Assembly (NCBI RefSeq): GCF_000203795.2
Contig: NW_006281114.1
Location: forward strand, 434,001 to 498,000
Source: Batrachochytrium dendrobatidis JAM81
Lineage: Eukaryota; Chytridiomycota; Chytridiomycetes; Rhizophydiales
Direction of reading: 5' to 3'
Length of the DNA: 64,000 nt
The notes beneath the pieces are model-generated. The model worked only from the letters and a program-made list of their open reading frames with translations, searched no databases and was not told the DNA's origin. Both the position numbers and the translations under genes were made by a program. Below are positions 41,270-52,798 of this stretch, one piece after another (position 1 is the first letter of the stretch; every line of letters starts with the position of its first letter).

Positions 41270-41986
41270 TTAATCCACTTGTATATCAGTTTCGGTTGAT
41301 TGATCTGGTTCAGTCGTTTGGGTAGCTTCATTTGATCCAGATATCCCAACAGTTCGGGCCATTTTTGGGAACATGCTGACATATCCACCTTGAGGGTCGC
41401 CAAAAATATCGAAAAGTTCAATAGAAACCATTTTTGGGAGTTTAAAGTACTTTGATGTTTTCGAAAGTATATTTCGAATTCCAGAACATTGACGAGTAGA
41501 CAATCGAGCCTCAATCTTCATCATGGAATCTAATTGCTTTCTATACAACTTACTGATTAATCTCAAAAGAATATTGGCTGATTTTAACTTATCTGCAAGC
41601 ATACGCTGAACACTCTCCCTTGTATATCCTAGACTTGCCAACTGTTCGTCTGTTTCGTGATCAAGTTGAATCTGATCGAATTTGAGCAGCATTATTCCTC
41701 GCTTCGTTTTTTTTATTCGTCCAAGTAACCTCTCATTTTCGGCCCTCATAGTTGAAATCGCTTCATCATAGCTTTCTAACTCGCCGGACCTGCAAGGACC
41801 TTGCAAATGCAAGTATTTCGTGAAGCAATAATTTTTCTTGGCACCGGTTGGTGGACGTGACTGACGCTGACCTGAAGTGGAAGGTGCCTGATCTGATGTA
41901 GGGGCAATAGAATTTGGGCACAGATCATCCAAGCCTGCAAATATTCCAGAAATTAAAAAACTGTATATCAATATAACTGCAATCAT
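41270..41986 (-). CDS. secreted protein, island family copy 1
   Basis: Single exon, 238 residues. An N-terminal signal peptide (MIAVILIYSFLISGIFA) is followed by a Ser/Thr/Pro/Gln-rich linker, then a helical domain with conserved Cys residues (YCFTKYLHLQGPC, RQCSGIR), and an acidic Thr/Glu-rich tail (TEPDQSTETDIQVD). Function is unknown. The layout fits a lineage-specific secreted family, possibly acting in host or environment contact, which is inference only. Compared with copy 2, most differences are amino-acid changing and sit in the helical domain, while the flanks are nearly identical. Confidence 0.82.
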   Translation of the reverse strand: MIAVILIYSFLISGIFAGLDDLCPNSIAPTSDQAPSTSGQRQSRPPTGAKKNYCFTKYLHLQGPCRSGELESYDEAISTMRAENERLLGRIKKTKRGIMLLKFDQIQLDHETDEQLASLGYTRESVQRMLADKLKSANILLRLISKLYRKQLDSMMKIEARLSTRQCSGIRNILSKTSKYFKLPKMVSIELFDIFGDPQGGYVSMFPKMARTVGISGSNEATQTTEPDQSTETDIQVD

Positions 41987-42970
41987 TGTTATACTTTCAA
42001 GTTTGATGATGCAGTGCAGCTTTATATAGAAATTTATTCATTTGTCAACCTCTTGAACACAAAGAGTGTCTACTATCGCCCTAAGGGATGTTGACACAAT
42101 TCGTTGGTTGCTTTGACAGTTGTGAGCTTTATAGTTAATCAAACTACCACAAGGTACATGTGACATTAAACTCACCCTTTATCACTACTGTAGTACACTA
42201 AACTAGAGTTTCAGGAGTCGAGCATATTACACTTGTGGGGTTCATATCAGTTGCATCAGACATGCACAATCGACTGTAGGACTGAAAGGGTTAGTTTTAA
42301 CCCTGACGCTATGTTCGTTTGATCACACATGCTTTGAATATGCACAGAGTGGTAGCCTGTAAGCAGTGATCGCTACTCAAGCAATATATTGGTTTTTTCA
42401 TCGCTGTATTCATGTAAACGCGACGCGAAATAATGGAATCGGTATAATAAACAACCAGTTTGATGGCATGACTGTTGGTTGACTGGACAGTTTATGTTGA
42501 TTGTATTATTTGACAAGGTTTATTGGTATTTGTGATCATGTGTGTATGACTGAATCAATACTCACACTACAATACTAGTCAATATCATATCATCGGCACT
42601 TGTGTCAATTACAACTCGGACATGATGACATTGTGTGATTGACATGGAAACAACTGTTTTAATAAAATGTACAATTGTTGTTGTTTTGGACTATACTGCG
42701 ATCGTGTGTGATATTTTAGAATACAACAAAATACAGTTTGATAGCATCAGAACAGTCAACTACAATATCTAGATTGCAATACATCAATCGGGTGATTGTG
42801 CATCGTACAACATATGATTACCAAATGAAAACAATATATGTATAAAATACATAGTTTGATGTGTATTATATGATGGATATTGTTTATTAAGCAATTGATC
42901 GTGTCTAGTCAACTGAATGACTAATAGGAACACAAGTATTCAAGTGTTGTGTATTCTCAAACAATAAGTC

Positions 42971-43018
42971 GTCACTGCGAGATACAAGTAGTCCATTTTA
43001 CGTGAATACAGCAGTGAC
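42971..43018 (+). repeat. dispersed hairpin element, long form
   Basis: Same 8-bp perfect stem GTCACTGC/GCAGTGAC and loop as the copy at 41189; it belongs to tandem unit 2. Confidence 0.85.
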
Positions 43019-43051
43019 AGAATAGTAATGGTGAATGTCATGTATCGAGAT

Positions 43052-43768
43052 TTAATCCACTTGCATATCAGTTTCGGTTGATTGATCTGGTTCAGTCGTT
43101 TGAGTAGCTTCATTTGATCCAGATGTCCCAACAGCTTGGGCCATTTTTGGGAACATGCTGACATATCTACCTTGAGGGTCGCCGAAAATCTCAGAAAGTC
43201 GAAGTGGAATCATTTTTGGGTCTTTAAAGTACTTTGATGTCTTCAAAAGTATCTCTCGAATTCCAGGACATTTACGAGTAAACAATCGAGTCTGAATGCT
43301 CATCATGGAAGACATCTGATCTTTATATATTTCATCAAGTAGTTTCAAGATCATATTGGCTGATTTCAGCCTATACACAAGCATAGCCTGAGCACTCACT
43401 CTTGTATGTCCTTGACTTGCCAACTGCACGTCTGGTTCGTAATTAAGTTGAATCAGATCGAGTTTGAGCATCGACATTCCTCGCTTGGTACTTTTTATTA
43501 GTCCAAGTAGTTTATTGTTTGACTTTTTTATATTTGCAGCCGCTGAATCATAGCTTTCCAGCTCGTCAGGATGGCAGGGACCTTCCATATGCAAGTATTT
43601 CGTGAAGCAACGATTTTTCTTGGCACCGGTTGGTGGGCGTGACTGACGCTGACCTGAAGTGGAAGGTGTCTGATCTGATGTAGAGGCAGTAGAACTCTGA
43701 CAAAAATCATCCAAGCCTGCAAATATTCCAGAAATTAAAAAGCTGTATATCAATATAATTGCAATCAT
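43052..43768 (-). CDS. secreted protein, island family copy 2
   Basis: Single exon, 238 residues, the same length as copy 1. I chose the ATG at 43768, which gives the signal peptide MIAIILIYSFLISGIFA. An earlier in-frame start at 43954 lies in sequence that is noncoding in the other units, so I reject it. The same linker, helical Cys domain (RCFTKYLHMEGPC, RKCPGIR) and acidic tail are present. In the helical core it shares KDQMSSMM with copy 3, so copies 2 and 3 are closer to each other there than to copy 1. Confidence 0.82.
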   Translation of the reverse strand: MIAIILIYSFLISGIFAGLDDFCQSSTASTSDQTPSTSGQRQSRPPTGAKKNRCFTKYLHMEGPCHPDELESYDSAAANIKKSNNKLLGLIKSTKRGMSMLKLDLIQLNYEPDVQLASQGHTRVSAQAMLVYRLKSANMILKLLDEIYKDQMSSMMSIQTRLFTRKCPGIREILLKTSKYFKDPKMIPLRLSEIFGDPQGRYVSMFPKMAQAVGTSGSNEATQTTEPDQSTETDMQVD

Positions 43769-44750
43769 CGTTATACTTTCAAGTTTAGTGATGTGCAGTT
43801 TTATATATAGATATACCCATTTGTCAACCTCTTGAACACAAAGAGTGTCTACTATTGCCCTAAGGGATGTTGACACAATTCGTTGGTTGCTTTGACAGTT
43901 GTGGGCTTTATGGTTAATCAGACTACCACAAGGTACATGTGACATCAAACTCACCCTTTACCACTACTGTAGTACACTAAACTAGAGTTTCAGGGACCTA
44001 GCATATTACACATGTGGTGTTCATATCAGTTGCATCAGACATGCACAATCGACTGTAGGACTGAAAGGGTTAGTTTTAACCCTGACGCTATGTTCGTTTA
44101 ACCACACATGATTTGAGTATGCACAGTGGTAGCCTGTAAGCAGTGATCGTTACTAGAGCAATATATTGGTTTTTTCATCGCTGTATTCATGTAAACGTGA
44201 CGCGAGATAATGGAATCGGTATAATAAACAACCAGTTTGATGGCATGACTGTTGGTTGACTGGACAGTTTATGTTGATTGTATTATTTGACAAGGTTTAT
44301 CGGTATTTGTGATCATGTGTGTATGACTGAACCAATACTCACACTACAATACTAGTCAATATCATATCATTAGAACTTGTGTCAATTACAACTCGGACAT
44401 GATGACATTGTGTGATTGACATGAAAACAACTGTATTACTAAAATATACAATCGTTATTGTTTTGGACTATACTGCGATCGTGTGTGATATTTTAGAATA
44501 CAACAAAATACAGTTTGACAGTATCATAACAATCAACTACAATATCTAGATTGCAATACATCAATCGAGTGATTGTGCATCGTACAACATATGATTACCA
44601 AATGAAAACAATATATGTATAAAATGCATAGTTTGATGTGTATTATATGATGGATATTGTTTATTAAGCAATTGATCGTGTCTAGTCAACTGAATGTCTA
44701 ATAGAAACACAACAGGTATTCAAGTGTTGTGTATTCTCAAGCAATAAGTC

Positions 44751-44798
44751 GTCACTGCGAGATACAAGTAGTCCATTTTACGTGAATACAGCAGTGAC
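44751..44798 (+). repeat. dispersed hairpin element at inversion junction
   Basis: Perfect 8-bp stem as in units 1 and 2. Similarity to those units stops at the last base of the GCAGTGAC arm (44798): units 1 and 2 continue AGAATAGT, this copy continues GGGTTGGT. Confidence 0.85.
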
Positions 44799-45255
44799 GG
44801 GTTGGTACTTGATAGAAAACGGTCGAATAATCAACATACTGGTAAAAAACCAATATATTGCTTGAGTAGCGATCACTGCTTACAAGTTACCACTCTGTGC
44901 ATACTCAAAGCATGTGTGATCAAACGAACATAGCGTCAGGGTTAAAACTAACCCTTCTAGCCCTACAGTCGGTTGTGTATGTCTGGTGCAACTGATATGA
45001 ACACCACATGTGTAATATGCTAGGTCCCTGAAACTCTAGTTTAGTGTACTACAGTAGTGATAAAGGGTGAGTTTGATGTCACATGTACCTTGTGGTAGTC
45101 TGATTAACCATAAAGCCCACAACTGTCAAAGCAACCAACGAATTGTGTCAACATCCCTTAGGGCAATAGTAGACACCCTTTGTGTTCAAGAGGTTGACGA
45201 ATGAATAAATTTCTATATAAAGCTGCACCACATCATCAAACTTGAAAGTATAACA

Positions 45256-45894
45256 ATGATTGCAATTATATTGATATACAGTTTTTTAATTTCTGGAATA
45301 TTTGCAGGCTTGGATGATTTTTGTCAGAGTTCTACTGCCTCTACATCAGGTCAGTCACGTCCACCAAGTCCGCCAGATGACCGTTGTTTCGTGGACTACT
45401 TGCGTGTGCAAGGTCCCTGCCAGCCTGGCGAGTTGGAAAGCTATGATGAAGCGGTTTTAATCATAAAAAAGTCAAACACTAAGCTACTTGGACTAATAAA
45501 AAAAACTAGGCGAGGAATATCTTTAGTAAAACTCGATGCGGTTCAACTTGGTCACGAACCAGACGAACAGTTGGCAAGTCTAGGATATACAAGGGAGAGT
45601 GCTCAGCGTATGCTTATAAATAAGTTGAGATCAGCCAACTTCCTCTTGAAACTACTCGATAAAATATATAAAGATCAGATGTCTTCCATGATGAAAATTC
45701 AGACTGAATTGTTTACTCGTCAATGTCCTGGAATTCGAGAGATACTTTTGAAAACATCAGACCACTTTAAAGACCCAAAAATGGTTCCTTTCAGACTTTT
45801 CGAGATTTTCGGCGACATTCAAGGTAGATATGTCAGCATGTTCCCAAAAATGGTCCGAACTGTTGGATCACCTAAACCAGATGAAGCTACTTAA
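45256..45894 (+). CDS. secreted protein, island family copy 3, truncated tail
   Basis: Single exon, 212 residues. Signal peptide MIAIILIYSFLISGIFA, a linker shortened relative to copies 1 and 2, and the helical domain with conserved Cys (RCFVDYLRVQGPC, RQCPGIR). The frame stops at 45892-45894 with a TAA where the relatives have CAA; the reading frame stays open beyond it for the length of the usual acidic tail. The gene therefore lost its Thr/Glu-rich C-terminus to one base change but is otherwise intact. It is oriented opposite to its two relatives because the whole unit body is inverted. Confidence 0.8.
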   Translation: MIAIILIYSFLISGIFAGLDDFCQSSTASTSGQSRPPSPPDDRCFVDYLRVQGPCQPGELESYDEAVLIIKKSNTKLLGLIKKTRRGISLVKLDAVQLGHEPDEQLASLGYTRESAQRMLINKLRSANFLLKLLDKIYKDQMSSMMKIQTELFTRQCPGIREILLKTSDHFKDPKMVPFRLFEIFGDIQGRYVSMFPKMVRTVGSPKPDEAT

Positions 45895-45975
45895 ACGACT
45901 GGGTCAAGCCAATCAACCGAAACTGATATGCAAGTGGATTAAATCTCGATACATGACATTCACCATTACTATTCT

Positions 45976-46023
45976 GTCACTGCTGTATTCACGTAAAATG
46001 GACTACTTGTATCTCGCAGTGAC
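45976..46023 (-). repeat. dispersed hairpin element, long form
   Basis: Reverse-oriented copy with the perfect GTCACTGC/GCAGTGAC stem, 82 bp 3' of the third secreted-protein stop. It forms the start of the right inverted arm. Confidence 0.85.
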
Positions 46024-46359
46024 GACTTATTGCTTGAGAATACACAACACTTGAATACCTGTTGTGTTTCTATTAGACATTCAGTTGACTAGACATGATC
46101 AATTGCTTAATAAACAATATCCATCATATACACATCAAACTATGCATTTTATACATATATTGTTTTCATTTGGTAATCATATGTTGTACGATGCACAATC
46201 ACTCGATTGATGTATTGCAATCTAGATATTGTAGTTGATTGTTCTGATGCTGTCAAACTGTATTTTGTTGTATTCTAAAATATCACACACGATCGCAGTC
46301 TAGTCCAAAACAACAACGATTGTATATTTTAGTAATACAGTTGTTTTCATGTCAATCAC

Positions 46360-46773
46360 CAGAAAAATAAAGAGTTTGAATGACAAGTTAAATAAACTGG
46401 TTTACAAGTCACTTTGTGTTTCACTGTGAATTTTGTAATATTTTTATATCAAAATTGAGTTTTTTCAATTGTAAATCCAACATTTTCAGTGATAATCAGC
46501 ATTCACTCACTAGTAGATCGAGATGCTGCAATCATCATTCAAATTCATTTCTGGACATTGTAGATCCTGCTACGTATCATTTACTTGTTATAATAGCATG
46601 TGCAACACCTTGCATTCATCAAAGGATTTTAGTGCAATTGCTATCAAGTTGCCTCTTATTCATTACTGCACATTACAGTTGAGCATTTCATTATTGATAT
46701 TAATAATAATATGTATTCAAGAGTCATGATTTGAACTGACACATTCAAGTAGAATCAAGTGTTTATATTCTAG
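46360..46773. other. intergenic or undetected 5' exon
   Basis: About 410 bp of AT-rich DNA after the repeat island. The first exon of the next gene must lie here or be absent, because that gene's first visible exon begins in mid-frame after an acceptor at 46771-46773. No convincing start could be chosen. Confidence 0.4.
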
Positions 46774-48451
46774 TGCAATCACACAATCGACTGAAGATCT
46801 GCTGCAACATGGTCAAGACTCGCCAGTTTCCAATGACAATCTTGATACTGTCAAACCACAGACAGTCTCTAAACCAACAATCCGGTTTCAAGTTCCATGG
46901 CTTCAATTGTCTCAGTTAAAGCCAATCTCCATCAATATGAATGCTATTGAAACTGCTGCAACAGAAGCCACTTCTGACGAGTCAGATACGTGGGAATGGA
47001 TGAAACAACACACACAAGCAACTGCTGCTGTAGCTGTCAATTCCCCTTCAGAAAATAAAGTCGTTACATCCCATTCTATCAATGGCTTGCATAAAGAATC
47101 TTCTGCAGTATTTCCTAAACTAGTTCAGTTGGATAATGGTTGGATTGATTCTACTCGAAATGCCTCGACTGTGAAGCAAACCCCCCAAAATACACTCAAA
47201 ATCCCCTTGAAGTCGGACAAGCATTCAACTAGCACTATCCAATCTGAAACCTTGGAAAATGCTTGTATCTCATCCCCAGCGTGGGATTTTGGTAAGTCCA
47301 GCATATTGTTAGATCGGCTTATATAAAACAACATGGTTAAAGTTTTGTAATATTCTGATTTTTACTGTATCGAATGTCTAGAAAATGAGCATGAGATTAT
47401 GCAGAGATTCAAAAAGAGCAGCGAGCAGTTGTATCCCATATTTCATATACACCAAAATTCAAAAAAAAAGCGCTCTCGAAGCAAGCCTAAAAACGAGGTT
47501 AGGGAAAATCCACTATTGGATAGCGATGCTTGGAAAAGTATTGTAAAGACATTAGAGCTACCGTATTCTGATTCAAAAGATGAGATTGTATTGCCACCTG
47601 CCAAGACCAAACGGACACGTAAAACAAAGATTGATCCACTCATCTCTACATCATCTGAAACAGACACTATCTTCTCTTGTAGTGCTTCTCAGTCATTCAA
47701 ATCAAATCATGATTTCGTATCCTTGGATGCAGAGGATACACCCTGCATTGATTCTCAAGTATGTTCAGCATCTTTGGTCGAGAATATAAAACAGTCGACG
47801 ATAGCTTGGAAAGTATCAAAATCTTCGAGGTTAAAACAGGCTAAATCATCTGTTTCAATTTCTCCGTCTTCCAAGGTATTATCAACAATCGTATCTCTGT
47901 TTTAGCGGTAAACTCGAATTTTTGTTTGCTAATTTAACAAAAATATATATTTGTCAGTATAGGCTAGCATAGTGTTGAAAGAGGCCAAGAAGAACAACTC
48001 TATGCCAATTCTAAACATCAAGAAAATAGTTGCTGCATTGGGATCTTATGGTATGAAATCAAGTATCAACCCAACATCAAAAACCATATCTGAAACATCT
48101 ATGCCAATTCTGGATACAAAGAAAATAATTGCTGCATTGGGATCTCATGATATGAAATCAAGTATCAAACCAACATCAAAAACCATATTTAAAACATCTA
48201 TGCCAATTCTGGATACAAAGAAAATAATTGCTGCATTGGGATCTCATGATATGAAATCAAGTATCAAACCAACATCAAAAACCATATCTGAAACATCTAT
48301 GCCAATTCTGGACACAAAGAAAATAGCTGCTGCATTGGAATCTCATGATATGAAATCAAGTATCAACCCAGCATCAAGAATCGTACATGCTTCGATTCGA
48401 CGATCAAAGCTTTACAGAAGGAGGATTCCTAATATCAAAACGATAGTATAA
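46774..48451 (+). CDS. unknown protein with C-terminal 33-residue repeats, 5' end unresolved
   Basis: Three exons are clear: 46774..47291, 47382..47875 and 47963..48451, with compatible phases (500 codons). The product is Ser/Thr/Lys-rich, with basic stretches (KKKRSRSKPK, KTKRTRKTK) that look like nuclear localisation signals. The last exon consists mainly of four 33-residue repeats of the type PILDTKKIIAALGSHDMKSS. Each begins with a short hydrophobic-basic helix, which suggests a multivalent binding motif. I do not recognise the family. The nuclear location is inferred from the basic clusters only. The start codon lies upstream and was not found. Confidence 0.65.
47999..48394 (+). repeat. 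four 99-bp tandem coding repeats
   Basis: Units begin at 47999, 48098, 48197 and 48296, each starting TCTATGCCAATTCT. The second and third are nearly identical at DNA level, the outer two more diverged. The period is a multiple of three, so the frame is kept. Confidence 0.93.
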
Positions 48452-49149
48452 TGCAACACTGAAACAAAAAATAGCAACCGATTGACGAATTCTTTATCCC
48501 GACAACAAAATTCTAGGCTGTCAATAGATCCAACTCGACTTGAAACCCATTCAAAAAGTCTACCCAATCTATTTCAAGCAATAATTCATGTGAAATAACT
48601 ATATGATGTAGTAAAACCCAACAGAAAATTCAACCACAGTCCTGTTTTCCATTCAGTAAAATGGGTTGACTATACAAGTAGTAAATATATTAGCGACTTG
48701 TTAAATTACAACATGGTATTGTTTTTATCTGGTTCAACGTTTATTATACATCTATTTAGTGGTTCATTTACGTGGATATAGCTGTGATAAACTATTGTTT
48801 TATATTTGAATTTTCGATTCCATCTCATATGGATTGTCATAATGGGTGAGTAGAATAATATATATTTAAATTTGTCATGAGTAAAGACAATCCAGACATG
48901 TTTTGGTAACCAAAGGTTGAAGCGATACTTGCATTCATCTACACAGGATAGGGTTAGATACAAATAGTTTGGATGAGCTCAGATCTGTATTCAAGAATAT
49001 ATCATTTCATGTGATGTATAGTTGTTAGACAGCTGTCAATGGTTTTGATGAATTGAGACGAAATAAAGATGTTTTATCATGATCAGATATATAGTGACAT
49101 GAATCTATTCATGTAGAATCATGAAATGACGCATTGAAATCTTGACCAT
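48452..49149. other. intergenic, one dispersed element
   Basis: About 700 bp of AT-rich DNA between convergent genes. Apart from the element at 48739 I see no gene or RNA. The short antisense frame at 48706-48963 has no recognisable product. Confidence 0.5.
48739..48792 (+). repeat. dispersed hairpin element, diverged
   Basis: GTTTAT (48739-48744) pairs with ATAAAC (48787-48792). The loop carries TTCATTTACGTGGATATAGC, a diverged core. Confidence 0.6.
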
Positions 49150-51213
<2,064 letters not shown>

Positions 51214-51288
51214 TTATGAGTTTGCGATACGAGAAAAGAAATTACAAAAAATCACAAACGCAACTTGACACCAACTGCAAATTATTGC
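51214..51288. promoter_or_regulatory. short divergent promoter region
   Basis: Only 75 bp separate the start codons of mitochondrial EF-Tu (minus) and TatD (plus), so both genes probably share a bidirectional promoter. No specific factor site is recognised. Confidence 0.6.
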
Positions 51289-52514
51289 ATGGCTTCACGA
51301 ATGATAAAACTTGTTGATATTGCAGTCAATCTGACTGATTCCGTGTTTGTGGGAGTTTACAGAGGAAAACATTCTCATTCTAGTAAGTATTCTTCTTTAT
51401 ATTATTATACTATTATACTGACTATTACTCTTATAATATTAGATGATTTATTACATGTCATTCAAAGAGCTCATACTGTGGGTGTAGATCGACTTATTAT
51501 CACTGGTATGATTCTTTTTATACATTCATATTATAGTGTTTGGTTAAACTAAATTTAATGTTTCTTGATACTAGGAACAACACTCGATGAATCTAAAACT
51601 GCTTATGAAATGGCTGTCAAGTACAATCTCTATTCAACTGTTGGTTGTCATCCAACTCATGCTCAGGATATAGAAAATCATCCAAAAGGATCTCAAGACT
51701 ACTTTGATTCACTACTCGCTTTAATCCAATCTGAACAATCTTCAATTAAACGTATTGTTGCCATTGGTGAATGTGGTCTCGACTACGATCGCACACATTT
51801 CTGTCCAATCGATATCCAAAAACGTCATTTTGTTGGTCACTTTCAACTGGCTCATCGCACTGGATTACCCATACTTTTTCATAACAGAAATACTGGCACA
51901 GACTTTATTGATCTTGTCAAAACACATCGTCACTTGTTTTCAACAGGTGTCGTTCATTCATTCGATGGTTCCATTACAGATCTAAACATATTTACTAAAG
52001 AACTGGATCTGTATATTGGTATCAATGGATGGTAAAGTACATGCACTGTGTTACTCTATTGGTTTAGAGTGTATGATGTAACCCTACTTTTATACGTTTA
52101 GTTCGCTCAAAACAGATGATCAGATTCAAGTGGTTAAACAGATTCCACTCGATCGACTTTTACTAGAAACAGATGCTCCATGGTGTGATATTCGACCTAC
52201 GCATGCCTCGTTTCCCTTTCTCTCTGCACATGCAACCCCTGATCCTCTTGATATACTGGGTCCAGAAGCCAAGAAAAAAGAAAAGTTTATCATGGGTCAG
52301 CGTGTCAAAGGTCGCAACGAGCCATGCACATTACTGTTAGTACTTCTTGTCAAGATAATCGTATAAAAATTAAATTACTAACATTAATCTTAGTCATGTC
52401 TTGCGAGTGGTTGCTGGAATCAAGAACATGGACGAACACGATCTGGCAGATATTGTTTATCAAAATACTCTCAAAGTGTTTTTTCCTACCGAATATCATT
52501 CTACCGAGGTTTAA
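51289..52514 (+). CDS. TatD-family metal-dependent DNase (TATDN1-like)
   Basis: Amidohydrolase-fold 3'-5' exonuclease family involved in DNA degradation and repair. Exons 51289..51382, 51443..51505, 51575..52031, 52102..52335 and 52394..52514 give 322 residues. Motifs: VDIAVNLTD (the usual D-x-H at this position reads D-x-A), VGCHPTHAQD, GECGLDYDR (metal-binding Glu), LFHNRN, VVHSFDGS and LLLETDAPWCD (metal-binding Asp). The changed first motif resembles eukaryotic TATDN1 proteins, which carry IGINLTD there. The start at 51289 is the first ATG. Confidence 0.9.
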
Positions 52515-52715
52515 ATCATACTAGTCTATTAGTAGTTTGTCAATCGTGTACAGCTTTAATATCTCAGTCTGATTAAAGTGATATAAATGTCTCGTATCAA
52601 CACTTGAAACATAGTGTTGAATAACCAGTCAAGATCAAAATAAACCCAACTTGAATAGTCCAAGTCTAAAATACTCGAGTTTGCAGTCTGAACAGTTGGC
52701 CAGATGTGAATGATA

Positions 52716-52765
52716 CTCGTGACTCGAGTATAATTCACGTGATGTGTAATGAAGCGAGTCGTGAG
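52716..52765 (-). repeat. dispersed hairpin element with 11-bp stem
   Basis: CTCGTGACTCG (52716-52726) pairs over 11 positions with CGAGTCGTGAG (52755-52765), nine Watson-Crick and two G-T pairs. The 28-base loop contains, on the minus strand, TTCATTACACATCACGTGAAT, a diverged family core. It lies 33 bp before the AP-2 mu start codon. Confidence 0.65.
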
Positions 52766-52798
52766 TTGAATCCAAAGCTTTGAATAGTTCATGTCAAG

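Larger units (their letters stand above)
40689..42472 (-). repeat. tandem unit 1 (1.78 kb) with secreted-protein gene
   Basis: First of two complete direct repeats. The unit starts at GTTGGTTGA and the same start recurs at 42473 and 44250. It contains one secreted-protein gene on the minus strand, its 5' region (which has a conserved TTTATATA box) and a dispersed hairpin element just 3' of the gene. Confidence 0.92.
42473..44249 (-). repeat. tandem unit 2 (1.78 kb) with secreted-protein gene
   Basis: Direct repeat of unit 1, 1,777 bp long, with the same gene order and orientation. Noncoding parts match closely to unit 1, apart from single-base changes and short indels. Confidence 0.92.
44250..46359. 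repeat. rearranged unit 3 with inverted repeat arms
   Basis: 44250-44798 is a direct partial copy of the tandem unit. After a 45-bp unrelated spacer, 44844-46359 is a unit body in the opposite orientation. The result is an inverted repeat with arms 44412..44798 and 45976..46359 around a 1.18-kb centre that holds the third secreted-protein gene, now on the plus strand. Confidence 0.9.

Noticed and set aside
42399..42425. Degenerate hairpin CATCGC/GCGACG as a full family member
   Set aside because: It has a short loop and pairs completely on one strand only with a G-T pair. I use it as a breakpoint landmark but do not count it as a proper copy.
43768..43954. Upstream in-frame start for the second secreted gene
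   Set aside because: It would bury the signal peptide 62 residues inside the protein. The same sequence is noncoding in the other units.
44412..46359. Possible transposon with long terminal inverted repeats
   Set aside because: The arms are copies of the tandem unit's own 3' flank. No transposase is inside and no target-site duplication is visible, so a fold-back rearrangement is a better explanation.
46416..46729. Overlapping frames of 60-90 residues before the repeat-bearing gene
   Set aside because: No start or splice junction joins them cleanly to the exon at 46774. Composition looks like random AT-rich DNA.
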